5,271 nucleotides of DNA from a bacterium (GTDB taxonomy: Bacteria > Patescibacteriota > Saccharimonadia > Saccharimonadales > UBA4665). The position numbers were made by a program, and so were the translations under genes. The notes beneath the pieces were generated by a model. That model was not told the origin of the DNA. It worked only from the letters and a program-made list of their open reading frames with translations, and made no database searches. Below, one piece after another: positions 1 through 3,728 of the stretch (position 1 is the stretch's first letter; the number at the start of each line of letters is the position of its first letter). The stretch covers positions 1 to 5,271 of the forward strand of contig JAJZHX010000041.1 of the NCBI GenBank assembly GCA_021804315.1, given 5' to 3'.

Positions 1-25
1 GGAGTGGGACATTATGATTGTACAT

Positions 26-57
26 TAAAAATCCTTAGAGTTTGTTATTCTAAGGAT
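26..57 (-). terminator. Rho-independent terminator closing the leftward operon
   Basis: A perfect 9-bp stem (31-39 pairing with 49-57, arm ATCCTTAGA) encloses a 9-nt loop. On the minus strand the stem is followed at once by a run of five T (31-27). It lies about 35 nt downstream of the stop codon of the last gene of the leftward operon, which is where a terminator would be expected. On the plus strand the stem is not followed by a T run, so it probably works in one direction only. The stem is AT-rich (3 G-C pairs), so its strength may be moderate. Confidence 0.8.
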
Positions 58-90
58 AATCAAAAACTATAAATGTATAGTGGTTGTTAT

Positions 91-780
91 TTAAGGCTTT
101 TTCATGACACGATATTTATGTATTTTTAGCCACTGGCTCACTTCGTAACCACTACATGTTGGATATCCTTTTTCTTTTAGCTTTAATGCAATAGCTTTCG
201 GTTTTAAACCATCAATGTGCAATTGATAAATAAACTTGTCACGCTCTATTGCATAAACCGCTTGTCTCTTTTTTACCCTTTTATATGGAAGCTGGTCTTT
301 GTACCATTCAATCCTATACCACTCGGCTACTATGTCATCACTAGTTGTCGTCTCGTTAATGATAATATGTATTTCTGGTTGTCCAGTAACTTCATTATTG
401 ATAATTCTTATACCTAATTCTGTCGGCAACTGTAAGTCGTTCGGGTCGTTTAGAAATAAATATCGCTTAAGGCTATGATGCCATCCAGACGGCAAGTTAT
501 TTTCGTGTAAGATTTTAGTTATCGCTTTGTCAGTTTGTGCTTCTGGGTCATTATCTTTATCAAACCAAAAATAGCGCCAGTGTTCATCTTTCCATTTATT
601 TGCTTGTTCTTCATCTGCAAAACCCCCTAAATGCAACTGTAACTCTTTTCTTAGAGCAATAATATTTTGCTGAATAGCAGGGTTACTTAATAATAACTTA
701 GCTTGTTGGTTAAAAAACTCTTGCCGACGTTTTTTAGCGGTTTTTTCTAATTTAGTTTTAGGTCTATCATCTGGCTTCAT
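91..780 (-). CDS. Basic protein of unknown function with a C-terminal helix-turn-helix-like region
   Basis: A 229-residue protein that I do not recognise. The N-terminus (1-30) is very basic and probably helical (KTKLEKTAKKRRQEFF). A central aromatic segment (64-75, WKDEHWRYFWFD) follows. At 135-170 there is a strand-rich stretch with an acidic/threonine turn (INETTTSDDI) and a Trp/Tyr-rich helix (WYRIEWY). Residues about 182-224 resemble the helix-turn-helix of recombinases and other DNA-binding proteins (GLKPKAIALKLKEKGYPT, then SQWLKIHKY). No signal peptide or membrane segment is visible, so it should be cytosolic. It is the last gene of a three-gene leftward operon, 34 nt after the SHOCT gene, with only a weak AGG ribosome binding site at 790-792. 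DNA binding is inferred from the C-terminus. A regulator or a mobile-element accessory protein are both possible; no catalytic recombinase motif is seen. Confidence 0.75.
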   Translation of the reverse strand: MKPDDRPKTKLEKTAKKRRQEFFNQQAKLLLSNPAIQQNIIALRKELQLHLGGFADEEQANKWKDEHWRYFWFDKDNDPEAQTDKAITKILHENNLPSGWHHSLKRYLFLNDPNDLQLPTELGIRIINNEVTGQPEIHIIINETTTSDDIVAEWYRIEWYKDQLPYKRVKKRQAVYAIERDKFIYQLHIDGLKPKAIALKLKEKGYPTCSGYEVSQWLKIHKYRVMKKP

Positions 781-794
781 TTACATCTGCCTAT

Positions 795-811
795 ATTATA
801 GAGTAATTATA
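795..811 (-). promoter_or_regulatory. Possible weak internal promoter (two TATAAT boxes)
   Basis: Two exact TATAAT hexamers occur on the minus strand (806-811 and 795-800) in the short gap before the last gene of the leftward operon. Neither has a convincing -35 box at 16-18 bp. In such AT-rich DNA this may be chance. If real, it would let the helix-turn-helix protein be made independently of the two upstream genes. Confidence 0.2.
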
Positions 812-814
812 CCC

Positions 815-1405
815 TTATAAACTAAGTAGTTGTTTCTTTTTTGAGTCGAACTCTGCTTGTGTCAATATGCCTTGCTGTTTAAGTTTCGCTAGTTTAGCGA
901 GTTCATCTGCAACACTAGATTGAGGTGCTGATGTTGCAGTAACCTTAGATTTACCTTGTACTACTTGTAGGGTTGTGTTGGCTAGACTGGCTTTTAGTTC
1001 TAGCGGTGCTTTATCCTTAATGTGAAATGAAGCAACTTCATCACTAACTAATTGAATAGTTAAGTATGTATCTTTGACTGACTGATTCTTAGACTTGCCA
1101 GCCAACAATATGTTTCTGGTTATTGTTCTTTGCTGTACAACATCATCCTTACCCTCAAAGACCATATCAGCAATATCTTTATTAACGATGGAAAAACTTC
1201 TTTTACTGCTACCGAATGCTTTATATTCGGTTACATTCTTATAAAAAGTTAGGTCGCCAACATTACTAGCTTTAATATCTTTATAGCCACCTAAATAATC
1301 AACTCCTATAAGGGCTTTGAGCTTATCACCTCTTTTCTCCTTTAGCTCTTGTACTTTTTGTTTATGTTCTTGTTGCTTTGCTTTTATATTGTCAAGAAAA
1401 CCCAT
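815..1405 (-). CDS. SHOCT-domain protein
   Basis: A 196-residue protein. The N-terminus (7-32) is a highly charged, lysine-rich helix, probably coiled-coil. The middle (about 33-150) alternates short strands in a way that suggests a compact beta domain, perhaps PH-like: GVDYLGGYKDI, LTFYKNVTEYKAFG, FSIVNKDIADMVFEG, TYLTIQLVSDEVASFHI. A short Ser/Thr/Ala linker (152-165) leads to a C-terminal SHOCT segment at 166-196 (ADELAKLAKLKQQGIL, then TQAEFDSKKKQLL), recognisable by the DEL.KL..L...GI.T..EF...K..LL pattern. SHOCT is a short C-terminal module thought to mediate oligomerisation or contacts at the end of many unrelated proteins. There is no signal peptide or membrane helix. The start is supported by a strong ribosome binding site (AAAGGGG, 1413-1419) 7 nt upstream. 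It begins 22 nt after the stop of the membrane-protein gene, so the two are very likely cotranscribed and may act together. The biochemical role is unknown. Confidence 0.82.
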   Translation of the reverse strand: MGFLDNIKAKQQEHKQKVQELKEKRGDKLKALIGVDYLGGYKDIKASNVGDLTFYKNVTEYKAFGSSKRSFSIVNKDIADMVFEGKDDVVQQRTITRNILLAGKSKNQSVKDTYLTIQLVSDEVASFHIKDKAPLELKASLANTTLQVVQGKSKVTATSAPQSSVADELAKLAKLKQQGILTQAEFDSKKKQLLSL

Positions 1406-1412
1406 TTCTTAT

Positions 1413-1419
1413 CCCCTTT
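1413..1419 (-). promoter_or_regulatory. Ribosome binding site of the SHOCT gene
   Basis: AAAGGGG on the minus strand, 7 nt before the ATG at 1405. It is the strongest Shine-Dalgarno-like sequence in the leftward operon and fixes the start of the SHOCT gene. It lies in the 22-nt gap after the upstream gene. Confidence 0.6.
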
Positions 1420-1427
1420 ATAAGTTA

Positions 1428-2210
1428 TTATTGTCCCCAAAATCCAGCTGAAGTTACATATATAAATTCTGTGTAACTCCAGTTCTGATAGATTATATGC
1501 ATAGGAAGTGTTACTGATTGAGCACCAGCACCCAATTCTGAACCCATACTATCACCCTCAATTAATGTATTGTTTGAAGCGTCTACGTTAAACAATTTAG
1601 GGATTATAAGACTGCCTGGGACAGATATGTTAGCATCTAACCACGATAACGGTTTTGTTGAACCGTCAGAGTAGGTGGCAACCAGATTAAATGATATAGG
1701 GGTGTAATGGTGGCAAACTTCAGGTGTTCCACTATTTATAGTTTCGTAATCACAGGATGGTATGGCCATTTCTACTGTTTGCCCATAGCCAGGAACGTAC
1801 ACACTTATACCTGTCATTGTAGGTATTGGTTTTGTCTCTATAGGCTGATTTGTGATATTGGGTGCCGATTGGATACTGCCAGTTACAGTACTTTTTTCGT
1901 TCGCGCTACTATTATTAACAGCTGCCTTACTTAATTGTGGGTTATTTGTTGACGGTACTTCACTTGATGTCGTTTGCTGTTCCACAGGAGATTTATTACT
2001 TATTTTGGTATCATTTTGTGTTTTTAATTGCTTCCTGTTTGATTTTAATGCAGCGTCTTGGCTGTTAAGTATTTTTGGTGCTGCGTAAAACGAACCAGTT
2101 ATGATAATAGCAATTACTAAACTAGCTATGATGCCTATAGGAAGACCCCAAAACTTTTTCCTAGCGAGTTTATTTAATTTTTCGAACTTATAGGATATTT
2201 TCATATTCAT
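1428..2210 (-). CDS. Membrane-anchored surface protein with low-complexity stalk and Ig-like outer domain
   Basis: A 260-residue protein. A basic cytosolic tail (1-20, KFEKLNKLARKKF) precedes one hydrophobic helix at about 21-44 (GLPIGIIASLVIAIIITGSFYAA). There is no clear signal-peptidase site or lipobox, so it is probably an N-in, C-out anchor. Residues about 47-132 are a Ser/Asn/Thr/Gln/Pro-rich stalk. The C-terminal domain (133-260) is beta-rich, with a stretch typical of bacterial Ig-like folds (FNLVATYSDGSTKPLSW, 174-190). Cys153 and Cys166 flank a short loop and could form a disulfide outside the cell. The fold assignment is inferred; no enzyme motif is seen. It is the first gene of the three-gene operon and sits directly behind the long structured leader. 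Two in-frame ATGs compete (2210 and 2204; MNMKISYK or MKISYK), and both are compatible with the ribosome binding site. Adhesion or a cell-contact role is plausible but not shown. Confidence 0.8.
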   Translation of the reverse strand: MNMKISYKFEKLNKLARKKFWGLPIGIIASLVIAIIITGSFYAAPKILNSQDAALKSNRKQLKTQNDTKISNKSPVEQQTTSSEVPSTNNPQLSKAAVNNSSANEKSTVTGSIQSAPNITNQPIETKPIPTMTGISVYVPGYGQTVEMAIPSCDYETINSGTPEVCHHYTPISFNLVATYSDGSTKPLSWLDANISVPGSLIIPKLFNVDASNNTLIEGDSMGSELGAGAQSVTLPMHIIYQNWSYTEFIYVTSAGFWGQ

Positions 2211-2212
2211 AG

Positions 2213-2220
2213 TTTCCTTT
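2213..2220 (-). promoter_or_regulatory. Ribosome binding site of the surface-protein gene (start ambiguous)
   Basis: AAAGGAAA on the minus strand. The AGGA core (2215-2218) is 4 nt from the first ATG (2210) and 10 nt from the second (2204). Neither spacing is ideal, so the start could be either one, a difference of two residues. The element lies at the 3' end of the structured leader and can pair with a U-rich segment inside it (2248-2254). Confidence 0.55.
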
Positions 2221-2424
2221 CGGCCCTATTAGTGCCTGACTGGAAGCAAAGAAATAGAGCTAGCAGCCAAGCGAAGCCTTGCGACCCCCATACCAGTTTC
2301 CCGATATGACCAAGTAAGATACCTGAACTACTAGCTCAATGGCTCTTACTTGGATTTATAACCATGCCCAAACAAATGCTTGAGGTTAGGTCATATTAAA
2401 TTGTTATAACGCTACAGAAGCGTT
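2213..2424 (-). ncRNA. Candidate structured 5' leader RNA (possible cis-regulatory RNA), family not recognised
   Basis: This 306-nt gap between genes (2211-2516) holds a promoter and a leader with strong internal complementarity, read on the minus strand. P1: 2391-2396 with 2304-2309 (6 bp). P2: 2384-2387 with 2360-2363 plus 2378-2383 with 2368-2373 (10 bp including two G-U, 4-nt bulge, AUUU loop). P3: 2344-2353 with 2310-2319 (perfect 10 bp), abutting P1 to make a three-way junction. A second domain has P4 (2293-2297 with 2239-2243) and P5 (2277-2282 with 2246-2251). Inside the P3 loop, 2328-2337 is complementary over 10 bp (one G-U) to 2257-2266 inside the P5 loop, a potential kissing-loop or pseudoknot. 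A small hairpin (2420-2424 with 2408-2412) sits at the predicted 5' end. G-U pairs favour a minus-strand RNA. It ends at the ribosome binding site of the surface-protein gene, so a translational control element is plausible. It does not match the riboswitch or ribozyme consensuses I could recall. Confidence 0.55.
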
Positions 2425-2430
2425 GTTGTA

Positions 2431-2459
2431 ATTATATCAAGGATATTCAATATCACTAA
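2431..2459 (-). promoter_or_regulatory. Candidate promoter of the three-gene leftward operon
   Basis: An exact TATAAT lies at 2431-2436 on the minus strand. The -35 region is poor: TTAGTG (2454-2459) at 17 bp spacing or TAGTGA (2453-2458) at 16 bp. Transcription would start near 2424-2425, giving a leader of about 214 nt before the surface-protein gene. The weak -35 box together with a palindrome in the spacer suggests regulation, possibly by activation. Confidence 0.45.
2442..2454. repeat. 13-bp palindrome in the promoter spacer (candidate operator)
   Basis: GATATT-C-AATATC is a perfect inverted repeat with 6-bp arms and a single central base. It lies between the candidate -10 (2431-2436) and -35 (2453-2459) elements of the leftward operon, the classical place for a repressor or activator site. 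A 13-bp AT-rich palindrome can occur by chance, so the position carries most of the argument. Confidence 0.4.
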
Positions 2460-2516
2460 TTATTATTGCTATATAAGAAGTATGTAAAAGTGTAAAGTTG
2501 AATCCTATTGGCAATC

Positions 2517-2948
2517 CTACAATTTAATGACCTTTAATGCCCTTAAACATATCCAGGCTGACATCGAGCCTAAACCTGCCTTATTTAGCTTAAATGGTTT
2601 AATGCGTTTTGGTCTTTTAAGGTAAATCAATATGCAGTATCGTTTATCCTTAAATAATTTGTAGAAGTAATCAGTGTCCACTCTGTCTATACCCAACTCT
2701 TTTCTGTACCGTTTAAGTATCAGTTTAACAATAGCAGGTGTTAGATTATCAAATTGCTCAACTTTTACTACCTTTGCTCTTAGGCATACATCTTTACCTG
2801 CTTCTTTGAAATAAACAGTCTCACCGGTTTTTATATTATTCCAAGGGTCAAATCGTCTCATATACCATCTACTCTCAATAGTCTTTTGGCCGCTTTTTAT
2901 TTTTTCCAACATTTGCCATTTAGGACTCAGTATTGCTATGTGTTTCAT
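2517..2948 (-). CDS. ASCH-domain protein (PUA-like fold)
   Basis: A 143-residue protein, about the normal size for a stand-alone ASCH protein. The N-terminus MKHIAILSPKWQMLEKI leads into the signature G-x-K-x-x-E-x-R at residues 20-27 (GQKTIESR), the family's hallmark in the presumed nucleic-acid-binding cleft. It is followed by TGETVYFKEAGKDVCLRAKV (41-60), the beta strands that build the barrel, and then VVKVEQFDNLTP. The C-terminus has a strand (YCILIYLKRPKRI) and a conserved-looking GSMSAWI end. ASCH proteins belong to the PUA-like superfamily and are linked to RNA binding. A few bacterial members are reported as N4-acetylcytidine amidohydrolases or ribonucleases. Here the residue after KTI is Glu rather than the Thr of the amidohydrolase type, so I do not assign that activity. 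The start matches the family's usual beginning although there is no ribosome binding site; the ATG is 8 nt from a -10-like box. It is divergent from the helix-turn-helix gene and lies upstream of the structured leader. Confidence 0.85.
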   Translation of the reverse strand: MKHIAILSPKWQMLEKIKSGQKTIESRWYMRRFDPWNNIKTGETVYFKEAGKDVCLRAKVVKVEQFDNLTPAIVKLILKRYRKELGIDRVDTDYFYKLFKDKRYCILIYLKRPKRIKPFKLNKAGLGSMSAWICLRALKVIKL

Positions 2949-2956
2949 CTAATTAA

Positions 2957-2985
2957 ATAATAAGACATATCTACAAGAGTCTAAA
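2957..2985 (-). promoter_or_regulatory. Candidate promoter of the ASCH gene giving a leaderless mRNA
   Basis: TTTAGA (2980-2985), a 17-bp spacer, then TATTAT (2957-2962), read on the minus strand. The -35 matches the consensus at 4 of 6 bases and the -10 at 5 of 6. Only 8 nt separate the -10 from the ATG at 2948, so transcription would start at or next to the start codon. The absence of any purine-rich ribosome binding site upstream agrees with this. Confidence 0.4.
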
Positions 2986-3017
2986 GGTTGAAATCCGTTA
3001 ATCTAATCAGCTTATAT

Positions 3018-3028
3018 AGTTAATAACT
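3018..3028. repeat. 11-bp palindrome between divergent genes (candidate operator)
   Basis: AGTTA-A-TAACT, 5-bp arms around one base, directly abuts the -35-like element (3029-3034) of the plus-strand helix-turn-helix gene. Its GTTAAT core (3019-3024) recurs at 2997-3002, 22 bp away, or about two helical turns. It could be a regulator site shared by the divergent genes. The sequence is short and AT-rich, so chance is not excluded. Confidence 0.3.
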
Positions 3029-3058
3029 GTTACAAAAGCAGACTTGACAGGATATAAT
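3029..3058 (+). promoter_or_regulatory. Candidate promoter of the phage-type helix-turn-helix gene
   Basis: An exact TATAAT lies at 3053-3058. The best spaced -35 is GTTACA (3029-3034, 4 of 6 matches) at 18 bp. A perfect TTGACA at 3044-3049 is only 3 bp from the -10 and cannot serve as its -35. Transcription would start near 3065, leaving a leader of about 25 nt that contains the ribosome binding site AAGGA (3080-3084). Confidence 0.5.
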
Positions 3059-3090
3059 AGAAATAGTCTTATTGACGGAAAGGATACTTG

Positions 3091-3516
3091 ATGAGCCAAG
3101 GTAAACCTGTAAAGAAGCTATCAGATATAAAATTGACAGTTTTGGCCGCTTTAGAAGCTGCTTTTAATAATGATTATTCGATTGTTCAGGCTTGCCAATA
3201 CGCTGGCATTACTAGGCAAACTTATTACAACTGGCTTGAAAATATTGAAGACTTTACTGAAAAAATGGAAATAGCTAAGCAAATGCCATTACGAAAAGCT
3301 CGTGAAGTTATCATCAAAGCAGTCAATGAAGGTGATACTAATTTGGCTTTCAAATTTCTTCAGGTAAGAGATAATGCTTATAAAAACAAAACTGCTATTG
3401 AAATAGACCCAAAAACTAAAACACTAGAAGATAAAATAAAGGACTTTTTAAATGACCCAGCTAACAAACCAGAAAATCTACCAGACGACAGCGAAGAAGT
3501 TGCCTTGGTTAATTGA
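3091..3516 (+). CDS. Helix-turn-helix protein of the phage terminase-small-subunit type (phBC6A51-like)
   Basis: A 141-residue protein. Residues about 29-50 are a clear helix-turn-helix (YSIVQACQYAGITRQTYYNW), the pattern seen at the start of phage small-terminase-like proteins of the phBC6A51 group. A charged helix follows (EKMEIAKQMPLRKAREVIIKAV), then a stretch typical of the same group (GDTNLAFKFLQVRDNAYK, 77-94). The tail (115-141) is acidic and probably disordered. In phages such proteins recognise DNA for packaging, but no large terminase follows here. The next gene is a DNA methyltransferase, so the protein may instead be a domesticated or element-borne DNA-binding protein. I start it at the ATG at 3091, 6 nt after AAGGA; the in-frame TTG at 3088 would leave only 3 nt. 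It is divergent from the ASCH gene and may regulate the shared intergenic region. Function is inferred from family resemblance only. Confidence 0.8.
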   Translation: MSQGKPVKKLSDIKLTVLAALEAAFNNDYSIVQACQYAGITRQTYYNWLENIEDFTEKMEIAKQMPLRKAREVIIKAVNEGDTNLAFKFLQVRDNAYKNKTAIEIDPKTKTLEDKIKDFLNDPANKPENLPDDSEEVALVN

Positions 3517-3676
3517 ATTGTAGGGAGAGACATTAAAGAACGAAGTATGTAAACTCGTTTATGAAGCTTGTTATAGGTATTCCTAGATTATCCTTGAGCT
3601 TAGTTGAAATAGAATGATAGAACAGGTCTACGATTACTGTACATTGGTTACAATTCGCATTTTATGGTCAAATGTT

Positions 3677-3705
3677 TTGTTCTTTATCTCTTAAAAAGAT
3701 ATAAT
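3677..3705 (+). promoter_or_regulatory. Candidate promoter of the methyltransferase gene
   Basis: TTGTTC (3677-3682), exactly 17 bp, then TATAAT (3700-3705). The -10 is perfect and the -35 keeps the TTG. The start would be near 3712, giving a very short leader of about 17 nt that just accommodates the ribosome binding site. The rest of the 212-nt gap between the two plus-strand genes shows no convincing gene or terminator, so the methyltransferase is probably transcribed from here. Confidence 0.55.
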
Positions 3706-3716
3706 GTTGTTAATTT

Positions 3717-3720
3717 GGAG
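3717..3720 (+). promoter_or_regulatory. Ribosome binding site of the methyltransferase gene
   Basis: GGAG, 8 nt before the ATG at 3729. It supports that ATG as the start. Confidence 0.5.
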
Positions 3721-3728
3721 TTGCCTTA

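Noticed and set aside
1707..2088. Plus-strand open frames opposite the surface-protein gene
   Set aside because: They lie antisense to a gene with a ribosome binding site, a membrane segment and operon context. Their products are rich in Cys/Phe/Leu with no recognisable domain, as expected of shadow frames.
2310..2353. The perfect 10-bp stem as an intrinsic terminator or recombination site
   Set aside because: No T run follows it on either strand, and the surrounding G-U-containing helices and loop complementarity fit an RNA element better than a DNA recombination site.
2221..2400. Known structured RNAs (tRNA, tmRNA, RNase P, SRP RNA, cobalamin or c-di-GMP riboswitch, hammerhead or glmS ribozyme) in the leader
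   Set aside because: None of the diagnostic conserved segments of these families, as I recall them, is present in either strand; only partial and unconvincing similarity to riboswitch core words was seen.
2501..2519. Direct repeat AATCCTA (2501-2507 and 2513-2519)
   Set aside because: Only two 7-bp copies overlapping the end of the ASCH gene, with no third copy or associated structure; best explained by chance in AT-rich DNA.
3044..3049. Perfect TTGACA hexamer upstream of the plus-strand helix-turn-helix gene
   Set aside because: It is only 3 bp from the TATAAT at 3053-3058, far too close to be its -35, and no -10 box is found 16-18 bp downstream of it.
3576..3587. Small hairpin TAGG-TATT-CCTA after the helix-turn-helix gene as a terminator
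   Set aside because: The stem is only 4 bp and is not followed by a T run, so it does not qualify as a rho-independent terminator.
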